This document shows positions 1 to 8,258 of a stretch of DNA of 64,000 nt, one piece after another. Within the stretch, counting starts at the first letter, position 1, and every line of letters starts with the position of its first letter. Under the pieces are notes generated by a model, which was not told the DNA's origin, made no database searches, and saw only the letters and a list, made by a program, of their open reading frames with translations. Origin of the DNA: Deltaproteobacteria bacterium HGW-Deltaproteobacteria-18 (GTDB lineage: Bacteria; Desulfobacterota; Desulfovibrionia; Desulfovibrionales; Desulfomicrobiaceae); contig PHBE01000007.1 of assembly GCA_002841885.1 (NCBI GenBank), forward strand, positions 186,001 to 250,000, written 5' to 3'. Both the position numbers and the translations under genes were made by a program.

Positions 1-8
1 GATGTGCT

Positions 9-908
9 TCATGGGTGGCCCGTGCGCATGGAGAATGAGCTGATGCGTTTCAGGAATGGATAGAGTTGCGTCAGATGTTCCATTTGGCACGGGGACAGCT
101 TCTCGCAAAGTTCCTGTCGGGACTCGAAGAAGAACCGTGCATCCTCTTCACTCATGGGAGGCCTTTTATCATAGAACGTCCAGCCGTTGTTCAACTCCAC
201 CAAGGTACTTTTCATTTTGTAGAAAAACTCGTGGATATTGTCATCTACATCATAATCCTTGTATTTTTCCGATACCTTGTCTTCAATGTGATCCATGTTG
301 ATGCGCAAGGCGACTGCCGGAGCGCCAACTCCTGGGTAAAAACGTTCCTCCCCGAAGTTTTCGAACAAAAACATGGTCTTGTAGAAATTGACGTGCTTCG
401 GATTGACCATGATGCATATATCATCAATTTTGTTCATCATTGAATATTCAAACATCGTCTTTGAAAGGAACACCATGAGATTGCACCAGCGTGTTTCTCT
501 GGGCGTTGCCAAGGCTGATAGCTCGGTGATCATTCTTCCTCTGGATCGCAGTGAATCGAGTTCAGGCCTATACAGTACATCCATGGGCAATCCAAAGAGT
601 TTGCTGTCGAAGATTTGGGTCAGGGTGGATATGACTGTGACATAGGTCCTGAAAATGAAAACGCACGTCGCCGGCAGCAGATTGTAAATGCTGAGATGCA
701 TTTCCGAAGAGTGCGGCTGCTGGATGTACCCCGAGGCAAGGTATTCCCTGTAGACGAGGGCGAAGGACTGAGACCACTCATCGCGGTTTTCCGCAATCTT
801 GATGTTCGGTCGGTCTATTTCGTCCATCTTGGCCCTCAGCATGGCCGAGCGGCGAAGTCTGACGGATCTTCGGCGGTCCTGGCGCGTATTTTCGGAGAGA
901 TCGGTCAT
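9..908 (-). CDS. FeeM-like / exosortase-associated N-acyltransferase (paralogue 1)
   Basis: 299-residue protein of the GNAT-like family that includes FeeM N-acyl amino acid synthases and the exosortase-system acyltransferase (TIGR03694 type). Family members move an acyl group from acyl-ACP or acyl-CoA to an amino group; the substrate here cannot be read from sequence. Seen directly: a basic N-terminus, then a core with 'LPATCVFIFRTYVTVISTLT', 'FGLPMDVLY', 'ITELSALA' and 'IMVNPKHVNFYKTMFLFENF', all repeated in similar form in the paralogue just upstream. An ATG 20 codons further out (968) is possible, but the ATG at 908 has GGAG five bases before it. Soluble, no signal peptide. It is the last gene of a minus-strand set. 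A candidate sigma-54 element lies at 1051-1066. Family assignment is from recognised motifs; the EPS-locus role is inferred. Confidence 0.75.
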   Translation of the reverse strand: MTDLSENTRQDRRRSVRLRRSAMLRAKMDEIDRPNIKIAENRDEWSQSFALVYREYLASGYIQQPHSSEMHLSIYNLLPATCVFIFRTYVTVISTLTQIFDSKLFGLPMDVLYRPELDSLRSRGRMITELSALATPRETRWCNLMVFLSKTMFEYSMMNKIDDICIMVNPKHVNFYKTMFLFENFGEERFYPGVGAPAVALRINMDHIEDKVSEKYKDYDVDDNIHEFFYKMKSTLVELNNGWTFYDKRPPMSEEDARFFFESRQELCEKLSPCQMEHLTQLYPFLKRISSFSMRTGHP

Positions 909-1050
909 GGGTTCTCCATATTCGCGAGCATGAAAAAAAAGAGGAAAAGCAGACGCGGCTCGCGTCACGGCCCTGGTGACAAAAAGCAGGCGACTCTGCT
1001 CGCGATGGTTTCCTCCTGGCAGCGGCGTTTGTAGAGGCGTTAATGATCAC

Positions 1051-1066
1051 TGCATATGCCATGCCT
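1051..1066 (-). promoter_or_regulatory. Candidate sigma-54 promoter before acyltransferase 1
   Basis: On the minus strand AGGCATG-GCAT-ATGCA places GG and GC ten bases apart, as in -24/-12 elements (consensus TGGCACG-N4-TTGCW). It lies in the 176-bp gap between the two acyltransferase genes, about 140 bp before the start at 908. No TGCAAC activator site is seen nearby, so this is weaker than the 5325 site. Confidence 0.3.
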
Positions 1067-1084
1067 GAAACAGGTTTGGGGGAA

Positions 1085-1951
1085 TCAGATCTGCAGGCCG
1101 GGGTACGAATTCCGGAGCAGGATTTTGCATTCCAGGGAAAGATCCTTCACGTCGTCCATGACGTCGGACAGGATGTGGTTGATAAGGCTCGTGTCCAGGG
1201 GGGCGAGGCGGAACCGGGGGAAGTCCAGGTCTTTGAAGATGCCGGTGATACGATCGCAGAGGGCGATCCGCAGGGACAGGTAGTGAGAGTTGAGGGTGTT
1301 GCGGTATGAGGCCATGAGACCGCTCTCCCCGAGTCGATCCCGCACGGTGGCAACGTTCGCGCGCAGCGCCACGGCCGGCGCGTTGACCCTGTGGTAGTGC
1401 TTCTCATCTCCGAAGATTTCCAGGTCGCAGAGCCTCTTGTAAATGGGGACATGCTTCGGGTTGACCATCACGCAGACATCGTCGACATCTTGGAATACGC
1501 AATACAGAAAGAGCAGTCTGGTGAAATTGTGAATGCCGATTCTCGAAAATCTCTGCGTGTTGGACGCCAGAGAGCACACTTCCACCACCTTACGCCGCTG
1601 CCTGCGCAGCGACGCAAGTTCCTTGCCGAACAAGTCATCCATGGGCAGGCCGAACTGACTGGAATCGGGAACAAGCGTTGCGGTGGATATTACGGTGTTT
1701 TCTGACTTGGCTAAAAGGACCGTTGTTTTGGGAAGCAAATGGTGCTTTGTGACCAATATCTCGTTTTTGTTTTCCTTTGTATATCCAGCCTGTACATACT
1801 CATGATACAAGAGATGGTAGGATTCAAGCAGTTCACATGCGGAATCCGCAACCTTGAACAGATAGTCAATCTCATCGGCTTGAGGAGAGTATTCTTTTTC
1901 CAGCGTGATCGATTTTGTGAAGTTAAGCCATCTATGTCTTTCAAGTGTCAT
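1085..1951 (-). CDS. FeeM-like / exosortase-associated N-acyltransferase (paralogue 2)
   Basis: 288-residue paralogue of the gene at 9-908, with the same order of motifs: 'LLPKTTVLLAKSENTVISTA', 'FGLPMDDLF', 'VVEVCSLAS', 'CVMVNPKHVPIYKRLCDLEI' and 'VNAPAVALRANV'. The FeeM/TIGR03694 family makes N-acylated amino compounds from acyl carriers; the in-vivo acceptor is unknown. Start: ATG at 1951 follows GGAGATATA; a TTG five codons earlier has no better site. Two diverged copies side by side suggest an old duplication with different acyl or amine specificity (inference). A long hairpin (1989-2041) lies directly upstream, between this gene and the barrel gene. Confidence 0.75.
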   Translation of the reverse strand: MTLERHRWLNFTKSITLEKEYSPQADEIDYLFKVADSACELLESYHLLYHEYVQAGYTKENKNEILVTKHHLLPKTTVLLAKSENTVISTATLVPDSSQFGLPMDDLFGKELASLRRQRRKVVEVCSLASNTQRFSRIGIHNFTRLLFLYCVFQDVDDVCVMVNPKHVPIYKRLCDLEIFGDEKHYHRVNAPAVALRANVATVRDRLGESGLMASYRNTLNSHYLSLRIALCDRITGIFKDLDFPRFRLAPLDTSLINHILSDVMDDVKDLSLECKILLRNSYPGLQI

Positions 1952-1988
1952 TATATCTCCAGACAAATGTGTTTTAGTGTGTTGCTCG

Positions 1989-2041
1989 CAAGAGCGGCGC
2001 TATCACTGGTTCGCTTGGAACGCATGATAGCGCCGCTCTTG
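1989..2041. repeat. 17-bp perfect inverted repeat (long hairpin)
   Basis: CAAGAGCGGCGCTATCA (1989-2005) is exactly complementary to 2025-2041, with a 19-nt loop that itself holds GTTC/GAAC. It lies between the end of the barrel gene (2128) and the start of acyltransferase 2 (1951). No T-run follows on either strand, so a classic intrinsic terminator is not obvious. It could attenuate read-through, protect the 3' end or bind a protein. Confidence 0.7.
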
Positions 2042-2127
2042 TCGGCGAATATCTTCGCCGCGAGCTGCCGGGGCTGAAGTGTTGCGTGTCCCCGAAGGTC
2101 GCGGCGCAGGTGGAGTGCGTTTTTTAT

Positions 2128-4002
2128 CTAAAAATAATATTTGGCTTTGCAAAAGATCTGGTCATTGTCCCGGTAGCGGCCGAACAGGGAGTCTTCCGGG
2201 CCGAAAAAGACGTTTGCGCCCAAGGTGAATTCGAGATTTTTGTAGTAACTCAGGATGGCTTCCGGCGTCAGAAACGAGCCCCCGTCGCTCAGATCAAGGG
2301 CATAGCGCAACTTCAGCATGGCGTTTCCCCGCCAGAATTCGCGGTTGATCTCGCCGTTCAAGTAAAAATTGTCGCGCCGAAGGAACAGAATGCTGGACTC
2401 GTATTCAAACACGTGCTGGTGCGAGATCTGTACGTTCGCGTACCAGTCCTGTTCGCCCAGATAATCCACCCCCAGAACATAATGGAGTACGGGTTTGGCC
2501 ACAGAGTCGAGGGACTCCGTGTTCAAGGTCTGTTTGTCGAAATAGGCCCCTTCGCCCCGAAATCCGAATTTGTCTGCGGTGGTTTCAAATTCCACGGCCC
2601 AGATGTGTTGCCTTTGGTAGTCGGCATGCAGGGTGGGCCCTGCGGGATTGGCCGGGTCAAAGCGCAGGCGGGGCGATTTTTCAGTGGCGTAGAGGTAGCT
2701 CGCTGCCACATCCCATCCCGCCAGCGATACGGAGGTGCGCAGGCCCAGGTCGGCGTTGTCCAGGCCCTTGCCGGGCTTGGACTCCTTGATTCTCAGTTCG
2801 CTCGGCTGATTGCCCAGGAGAGCCCAAGTGGTCCCGGAGAAGTCGAATTCGTTTTCCTCGAAAAAGGGGATGAAGATGCCTTCCAGCGTGACGTCGCCGG
2901 GGAACAGACGCATTCTGGCCATCCAGTTGGGAATCTTGCGGTCTTCCAGTTCCGGGACAAAAAATTCCCGCATATCCTGTGGATTGACGTTGTCCACGGG
3001 GCTGATCTGGTCCGTCTTGCCCCAGCGCACGATCTGCCTGCCCAAACGCAGATCCCAGTCGGGGGTGGCGTGGAAGAGATAGCCTTCGTAAAGATCCAGA
3101 TCATATTCGTCCGTTGAATGTTCGGGGCCAAACCAGAGGTAGTCGGACTGCAGCGAGGCCAGGAGAAAGGTGGTCGATGCGCCGGGGGCGGCTGCAGAAT
3201 CGTTGCCGGACAAAGGCGGAGTCCATTTTCCTTCAAGCCTGACCGTGTTGCGGAAGTTTCGCGCCTGTTCCGGGTCTCCTGATTCATGCAGTTCCTGCGC
3301 GATTTTTGCCAGGAGAAACCCCGAGATATCCAACCGCCCCCAGGGTGAAAGCTCTTCCTGGTTCTCGTCTGAAGCTTTGGAGTCTGCAAAGGTGAGGATT
3401 TTATTCTCAGCAGCGCCGTCTATGCCTGCCAAGGCCACGGGGTATGCCGGATGAACCTTTCCGTTGCCGGGTTCGACGGCCTGCGGTGGCGGGGTGGGAA
3501 GAGCGGGCTCCGGGAATGGCGTTGCCGGATTCATCGGAGCCAGGCTGACCACGATTCTGTGGGCGGCGCTTTCCTTGCTTGCGGGGATCGTGTCGATCCG
3601 GTGTGCCGCGTCGCGTTTCAAGTCCAGGACCACGCGCACGGTCTGTGGGTTGAATTGGGCCGCGCGGACGCGGAGGAGCAATGGATGCCGGGCGGGCAGC
3701 GTGGTGGCCGGGCCGGAAAGCCGTGCCTCGGTGATGTCGAGCACCAGGCGCTTGGAATCGTCCAGTACAAAAGAGCGCACGTCCCGGGGTGCCCTGGACA
3801 GATGGATGACCAGGGTTTGCGGCGCGTCAGCCGGGCTCAGGTCGAAAGATGATACCAGGACAGACGTGTTTGCAGAGGTCGGGATCGGGAAGAGGAACGA
3901 TATGAGCAGAAGGGTGGCGTGCAGAAAAGGCGGCAAGGTTGATCCGGGTTGGCGGTGCGTCCCTCTGCAAGATGAGGGCGACCATTTTTGTCGAATTTTC
4001 AT
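2128..4002 (-). CDS. AMIN-domain plus beta-barrel outer-membrane protein (DUF1302-like)
   Basis: 624 residues. N-terminal signal peptide (hydrophobic 'LHATLLLISFLFPIPTSA' region), then an AMIN-like domain at about 48-155 ('VLDITEARLSGPA', 'RVRAAQFNPQTVRVVLDL'), which in known proteins binds peptidoglycan or envelope polymers. A low-complexity Pro/Ala linker follows. From about residue 225 the sequence is barrel-like with alternating aromatic strands ('WDLRLGRQIVRWGKTDQISP', 'DWYANVQISHQHVFEYES') and ends in 'KAKYYF', an outer-membrane C-terminal aromatic. The 'GRQ..RWG..D' pattern is typical of DUF1302-type barrels. Probably an envelope export or polymer-guiding pore; function unproven. It follows the LolA-like gene by 118 bp on the same strand. 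Confidence 0.65.
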   Translation of the reverse strand: MKIRQKWSPSSCRGTHRQPGSTLPPFLHATLLLISFLFPIPTSANTSVLVSSFDLSPADAPQTLVIHLSRAPRDVRSFVLDDSKRLVLDITEARLSGPATTLPARHPLLLRVRAAQFNPQTVRVVLDLKRDAAHRIDTIPASKESAAHRIVVSLAPMNPATPFPEPALPTPPPQAVEPGNGKVHPAYPVALAGIDGAAENKILTFADSKASDENQEELSPWGRLDISGFLLAKIAQELHESGDPEQARNFRNTVRLEGKWTPPLSGNDSAAAPGASTTFLLASLQSDYLWFGPEHSTDEYDLDLYEGYLFHATPDWDLRLGRQIVRWGKTDQISPVDNVNPQDMREFFVPELEDRKIPNWMARMRLFPGDVTLEGIFIPFFEENEFDFSGTTWALLGNQPSELRIKESKPGKGLDNADLGLRTSVSLAGWDVAASYLYATEKSPRLRFDPANPAGPTLHADYQRQHIWAVEFETTADKFGFRGEGAYFDKQTLNTESLDSVAKPVLHYVLGVDYLGEQDWYANVQISHQHVFEYESSILFLRRDNFYLNGEINREFWRGNAMLKLRYALDLSDGGSFLTPEAILSYYKNLEFTLGANVFFGPEDSLFGRYRDNDQIFCKAKYYF

Positions 4003-4120
4003 ATGTTTCGGATCTCCCAGAACTGCGCTTCAATTTGTGCGCAATTTTTTTTCAGTAATGGAGAAAAATTGAGCATGTTCATGGGGTGGAGAAATTTATA
4101 CGTATGTATATGCTTTGATT

Positions 4121-4915
4121 TTACCATCTCTCGAGAGCCTGTTGTGTGAACATGCTGTCCAATACTCCTGTATTGTATTGGATACTTGTTGTCTCCAGGG
4201 TTGTTTTATGGCCGGAAGGGAGGTCTTCCATGACCACCTTGGTCTCGGTCCAGATGTTCTGGATGTTCTCCAGTTGGAGCACGGCGTAGCGTTTGACCGG
4301 GGTCTCGCCGCCGGTAAAGAAATCCACCCGCAAAGGCAGGAGCATATCCTGGGCCACCCAGGTTCGGATCGAGGTGTACTGGGAGTTTGTGCCTGTTTTG
4401 GGGCGGCTCTCCAAGATCCAGCACCGTACCTTGTTCAGGGATTCATCGCCAACAATGGTGTGTTCGGAATCATCAACAGGTCTTCGCTCCATGTCCTCGT
4501 AAGTGAAATCGGTGTTCACGAAGCTGCGGCTCTTTTGCCCAGCCACGATGCGTCGCGTTCTGTTCAGGGCTGGCAGATAGAGGAACTGGGCCGTCCCCCC
4601 TTGGCCGTCCTCGACGGCCAGAAAGCCTGTCCCCTGGATATCCGCAGGGGCCGTGAAGCGAAGCAGGGTTGAGCGTGCACCGTTTTTTTCCAGGACGGAA
4701 ACGTTCAACTGGCGAACGCGCTTTTGTCCCTCAGCCGGAATGAGTTCCATGGTTTGGCGGGAGACGGAGTTGTCGCCCACGTAGCGGTCATGGACCAACT
4801 GGGCCAGTTCCTGGCCTGAAGGCTGGGCGTGGGCCGGGACGGCCGGATGTGCAAAACCCCAGATAAGGATCGAGCAGACAAGGAAATATTTCGGGATCAG
4901 GGTATGGGTATGCAT
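4121..4915 (-). CDS. Outer-membrane lipoprotein-sorting (LolA-like) periplasmic protein
   Basis: 264 residues with a signal peptide (about 1-30, ending 'PAVPAHAQ'). The mature part matches the LolA-like 'outer membrane lipoprotein-sorting protein' family (PF17131 type): 'SRQTMELIPAEGQKRVRQLN', 'LLRFTAPADIQGTGFLAVED', 'FLYLPALNRTRRIVAGQKSR', 'TDFTYEDM', and 'WVAQDMLLPLRVDFF'. Such proteins usually sit beside RND/MMPL exporters and DUF1302-type barrels, and the next gene here is such a barrel; no RND pump is in the window. It is the first gene of the minus-strand group and diverges from prsT across a 679-bp regulatory region. Confidence 0.75.
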   Translation of the reverse strand: MHTHTLIPKYFLVCSILIWGFAHPAVPAHAQPSGQELAQLVHDRYVGDNSVSRQTMELIPAEGQKRVRQLNVSVLEKNGARSTLLRFTAPADIQGTGFLAVEDGQGGTAQFLYLPALNRTRRIVAGQKSRSFVNTDFTYEDMERRPVDDSEHTIVGDESLNKVRCWILESRPKTGTNSQYTSIRTWVAQDMLLPLRVDFFTGGETPVKRYAVLQLENIQNIWTETKVVMEDLPSGHKTTLETTSIQYNTGVLDSMFTQQALERW

Positions 4916-5139
4916 GATCGGTGCTCACGGATTATTGATTGTTTCTGGTCTCCTCCATATCCAACATTTTTCAGTGATATTGTTTGAAGTGTCAATGATA
5001 TGTTGGAAGAAGTGTAAAAATTTAGATGCAACAGCTGTGATCTAGATCTTTACAGTGAATTATTTCGGATAATTTCGCTAAAGTGTAAATTTTTTCGACA
5101 TTAAATCGAGATATTTTTAACACTTGAAGTCAATTTTTG

Positions 5140-5232
5140 TGTTGCATTGCAGTGCAACATGCGGACATGAAAATGAAGATTTTATATCTGTTACATGTTG
5201 ATGCAACACTTCTGCTGCGTGCAACACTTCTG
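5140..5232 (+). promoter_or_regulatory. Putative activator-binding sites (TGCAAC repeats) for the EPS operon
   Basis: An inverted repeat TGTTGCA-N6-TGCAACA lies at 5140-5159, followed by two identical direct copies of TGCAACACTTCTG at 5202-5214 and 5220-5232, 18 bp apart. A further TGCAACA is at 5027. They lie about 100-210 bp upstream of the sigma-54 start site, the usual place for enhancer sites. PrsR or the second NtrC-type regulator encoded in this window is the likely binder (inference). The same half-site recurs at 48160-48186. Confidence 0.6.
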
Positions 5233-5324
5233 TATGCTCCAGCGCCCTCCGCGAAATCCGCTTTTTGTTAATTATCCTCTTGGAATTATGTCATAAATTA
5301 AAATTAAGCAGGCTTTTCACCTCC

Positions 5325-5340
5325 GGGCATTGAACTTGCT
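5325..5340 (+). promoter_or_regulatory. Sigma-54 (-24/-12) promoter for prsT operon
   Basis: GGGCATT-GAAC-TTGCT matches the sigma-54 consensus TGGCAYR-N4-TTGCW at nearly every conserved position, with GG (5326-5327) and GC (5338-5339) exactly ten bases apart. The predicted start site is near 5351, leaving a leader of about 245 nt before the prsT ATG. Two sigma-54-type activators are encoded at the far end of the locus, and TGCAAC repeats lie just upstream. Confidence 0.7.
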
Positions 5341-5349
5341 CAAGGTAGA

Positions 5350-5391
5350 CTCGACAGGCGACGGGTGACTGTCAGCCATGCCTCTGTCGAG
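5350..5391 (+). other. Hairpin in the prsT 5' leader
   Basis: CTCGACAG at 5350-5357 pairs perfectly with CTGTCGAG at 5384-5391, and nearby GGC/GCC bases can extend the stem. It would form at the very 5' end of the sigma-54 transcript. It may stabilise the message; nothing resembles a known riboswitch. Confidence 0.4.
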
Positions 5392-5594
5392 GCTGATGGC
5401 AAATGTTCGCAGGGATATCATCGGCGCTTTTGAAGATGACGTCCGCGTTGTTCTGCGCAGCGGATACATTTCCAGATTCCTGTCGCCCGGGCGCGGTCAA
5501 TTCGTTTGGGACTGGCTTCTCAGTCCCGACCAAGGCGAATTATTCAGCATACGGAGCGATCCCTTTTTCAAAAGGATCGTTCGACGGAGGAAGA

Positions 5595-8249
5595 ATGATC
5601 AGATCTGCCGTATTCGCGATTGTGCTCATGCTCTGCGTCGGACTTGCAGGCTGCAAGGGGCATACCAGCGAATCTCTCAACGCCGAAGGGGAGGCCCTTT
5701 TCAAGCAAGGCAACTATAATGGGGCGATCGTCCATTATAAAAATGCGCTGGAGAAGGAACCCAATTTTGTAGCTGCGCGATTCAACCTCGGACTGGCTTA
5801 TATCGAAACAGGCAAGATGGATCAGGCCGAGCGGGAGTTTCAGAAAGTTCTGCTGCAGAATCCCTATGACGGACGAGTCAATTTTCAGCTGGGCCGGATC
5901 GCCAATTTTCAGAACAAGCCTGCCGAGGCCGTGCCCCTGATCATGGCCTATCTGAAGGATCATCCGGATGATGCCGCCGCCCTGGAGCAATTGGCCATTT
6001 CGGCCACGATCTCCGGAGATCCCGCCAGCGCTCGGGAGCATCTGGAAAGGGCCCTGGCCGTCGAGCCCGGCCGGATTTCGGCCAAGTTGGGCCTGGTTCA
6101 GATTTTCATGGTTCAGGGAGACAGGGGCGCAGCCCGCTCGATGCTCGAAGAATTGCTGGTCCAGGAACCCGACAACCGGACGGCTTTGCACGCATTGGCG
6201 CAGCTTGAGACCCAGGAGAAGGATCCCGAAGCCATGCTCGATGTGTACTCCCGCATCTCCTCCATTTATCCCTCCGATCTTTTTGCCCGCTACAAGGAAG
6301 GCAGCCTTCTCATGAACAGGGGTGAAGGGGAGAAGGTCAAGGCGTCGGCCGAAGCCATGCTGAGAGATTACCCCGACAACGCCGAAGGGCACCGGCTCAT
6401 GGGGCTGTATCTCTTCCGCGAAGGCAAATTCGACGAGGCCGCGACGTACCTCGGCAAATCCCTGCGCATCAAACCTGATCTGGAAACGTACTACCTGTTG
6501 GGTCTTGTCTATTACAACCTCGATAATCTGGAACTGGCGGTGACCCAATTCCAGACCGTGCTCGATTACAGTCCCGGCTTCGTGCAGGCGAGGATCATGC
6601 AAGGCGAGATCTTTCTGCGTCAGGGGCGTGGACCGGAGGCGATGGTCGTGGCTGAAAAGCTGATCAGCGGGAGCCCGGATGATTTTCGCGGCCATGTTCT
6701 CAAGGGCGATGCCCTGATGATTCAGGGGAAGGCCCATGAAGCGCTGACCGAACTCGAACTGGCGATCGGATTGGCGCCATCCCATTATGGATTGCTGCTT
6801 AAAACGGGACTGCTCAAGCTCTCCCTGGGGGATTCTCGCGGAGAGGACGATTTGATGAGTGCGATAAAGATTTCGCCCGAGGGCGTTGATGCGCGCATGG
6901 CTCTGCACTCGTATTATTTCAGAAATGGCCGGACGGACGAGGCTTTGGCCGTGCTGAGCGAAGGCCTGAACGGGAGCAGGAACGACGCTGTGCTCTACAA
7001 CTCCCTGGCCAAGGCTTCGCTGGGGCGCAAGGACGCCGAGGGGGCCGAGGAGTATCTGGCCAAGGCACGGGCCGCGGATCCGGCTTTCCTCCAGACCTAT
7101 TATCACGGCGCCATTGCCAAGCTTTTCCGGAACAAGCCCGATGAGGCCATTACGCAGTATGACTTGGCTCTGGGTTATGCTCCGGACGATTTGCGCGCCC
7201 TCATTGCCTCGGCGGCGGTCCTTGAGAAACAGGGGAAGTTCGACGAGGCCCGGGTTCGACTGGAAAAAGCACGCGCCACGAAGGACACCGGGGCGATCCT
7301 CATGCTTTCGAGTTTTCTGCAACGAAACGGAAAAAGCGACGAGGCCCTGGCGGTTCTGGACGAGGAACGAACGCAGCAACCCAAGAACATGGTCCTTGTC
7401 CAGGGCATGGCCAAGCTGCATGTCGCACGCAAGGAGATGGACAAAGCCATGGCCTTGTACGGCCAGCTTGAACAGATCGACCCCTATGCCGGGACTGTGG
7501 AGCGGATGAGGGCGTGGATGGCTGCCGGAGATCTGGACAAAGCCGAGGAAAGTGCTCGGCGCCTGATGCAGTTGAAGCCGGACGAGGCTCAGGCCTGCCT
7601 GCCGTTGGCGAATATTCTCGGGTTGCGCAAGGACCGGACGGAGGCAGAGAACTTGCTGGTCAAGGCATGGGCGCTGGAACCCTTGAACGGTCAGATCGGC
7701 GTCGTGCTGGGCGAGTTTCAACTGCGTGGCCGGGAGGCAAAGAAGGCGATTGCCACCTTCGATCAGGTTTTGGCGCAATTCCCCACCAACGTTCATGCCC
7801 TGACCGGGAAGGGCATGGCTCTGCAGATGCTGGGCAGGAATGACGAAGCAGCCAGGATGTATCTCCAGGCCGTTCAGGCCCGGCACAACCATGTCCCCGC
7901 CTTGAACAATCTGGCGATGATCTGGGCTGATGACGAGACGAAAAGTGTTCAGGCCGTGAATTTGGCCATGGCGGCCTTTGTTCTCGCAAGCAATGACCCC
8001 GCCATTCTCGACACTCTCGGCTACGCCCTGATCCGCAACAAACGCCCGGAGGAGGCTCTGGGTGTATTCGCGCGGGCCTTGCTTCTTGCCCCGGGCAATC
8101 CCGGGATCCTCTATCATCAGGGCTTGGCCCAGGCCGAACTGGGCCGAACAAGCGAGGCCAGAGCAACCCTTGGAGTGGCTCTGGCCGAGACCGATTTCGC
8201 GGAACGCGAGGACGCCGAAAAACTACTGCGCACCTTGAGCGGGAAGTAG
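5595..8249 (+). CDS. prsT: PEP-CTERM/XrtA system TPR-repeat lipoprotein PrsT
   Basis: 884 residues. The ATG at 5595 has a strong CGGAGGAAG site and gives a lipoprotein signal, with a hydrophobic stretch ending in the lipobox 'LAGC' (Cys about 20); the upstream in-frame extension to 5403 lacks this. The rest is a solenoid of more than twenty TPR units, seen as repeated 'A...LG.A....G..DEA...' patterns such as 'FNLGLAYIETGKMDQAEREF' and 'YYLLGLVYYNLDNLELAVTQ'. Length and layout fit TIGR02917 (PrsT), a membrane-anchored scaffold found with exosortase A EPS loci. It heads the plus-strand array behind a sigma-54 promoter and is followed after 9 bp by the sugar transferase. The role as an assembly scaffold for EPS export or sorting is inferred. 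Confidence 0.88.
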   Translation: MIRSAVFAIVLMLCVGLAGCKGHTSESLNAEGEALFKQGNYNGAIVHYKNALEKEPNFVAARFNLGLAYIETGKMDQAEREFQKVLLQNPYDGRVNFQLGRIANFQNKPAEAVPLIMAYLKDHPDDAAALEQLAISATISGDPASAREHLERALAVEPGRISAKLGLVQIFMVQGDRGAARSMLEELLVQEPDNRTALHALAQLETQEKDPEAMLDVYSRISSIYPSDLFARYKEGSLLMNRGEGEKVKASAEAMLRDYPDNAEGHRLMGLYLFREGKFDEAATYLGKSLRIKPDLETYYLLGLVYYNLDNLELAVTQFQTVLDYSPGFVQARIMQGEIFLRQGRGPEAMVVAEKLISGSPDDFRGHVLKGDALMIQGKAHEALTELELAIGLAPSHYGLLLKTGLLKLSLGDSRGEDDLMSAIKISPEGVDARMALHSYYFRNGRTDEALAVLSEGLNGSRNDAVLYNSLAKASLGRKDAEGAEEYLAKARAADPAFLQTYYHGAIAKLFRNKPDEAITQYDLALGYAPDDLRALIASAAVLEKQGKFDEARVRLEKARATKDTGAILMLSSFLQRNGKSDEALAVLDEERTQQPKNMVLVQGMAKLHVARKEMDKAMALYGQLEQIDPYAGTVERMRAWMAAGDLDKAEESARRLMQLKPDEAQACLPLANILGLRKDRTEAENLLVKAWALEPLNGQIGVVLGEFQLRGREAKKAIATFDQVLAQFPTNVHALTGKGMALQMLGRNDEAARMYLQAVQARHNHVPALNNLAMIWADDETKSVQAVNLAMAAFVLASNDPAILDTLGYALIRNKRPEEALGVFARALLLAPGNPGILYHQGLAQAELGRTSEARATLGVALAETDFAEREDAEKLLRTLSGK

Positions 8250-8258
8250 GGAGGAAGC

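Larger units (their letters stand above)
4916..5594. other. Divergent regulatory region, no gene
   Basis: 679 bp between the divergent LolA-like gene and prsT. The part next to the LolA-like gene is AT-rich. It carries TGCAAC sites (5027, 5140-5159, 5202-5232), a sigma-54 promoter (5325-5340) and a hairpin-forming leader (5350-5391). An open frame extends upstream of prsT from 5403, but the lipoprotein signal peptide fixes the real start at 5595. No clear promoter was found for the minus-strand genes. Confidence 0.7.

Noticed and set aside
2086-3117. 343-codon plus frame
   Set aside because: Antisense shadow of the AMIN-barrel gene; no recognisable domain, while the minus frame has signal peptide and barrel features.
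5396-5411. Second sigma-54 element candidate (TGGCAAATGTTCGCA)
   Set aside because: GG to GC distance is one base short of the required spacing, and the 5325 site is far better.
5568-8117. 849-codon open frame on the minus strand
   Set aside because: It is the mirror of the TPR-rich prsT gene; the translation is low-complexity Gln/His/Arg-rich without a domain, signal or ribosome site.
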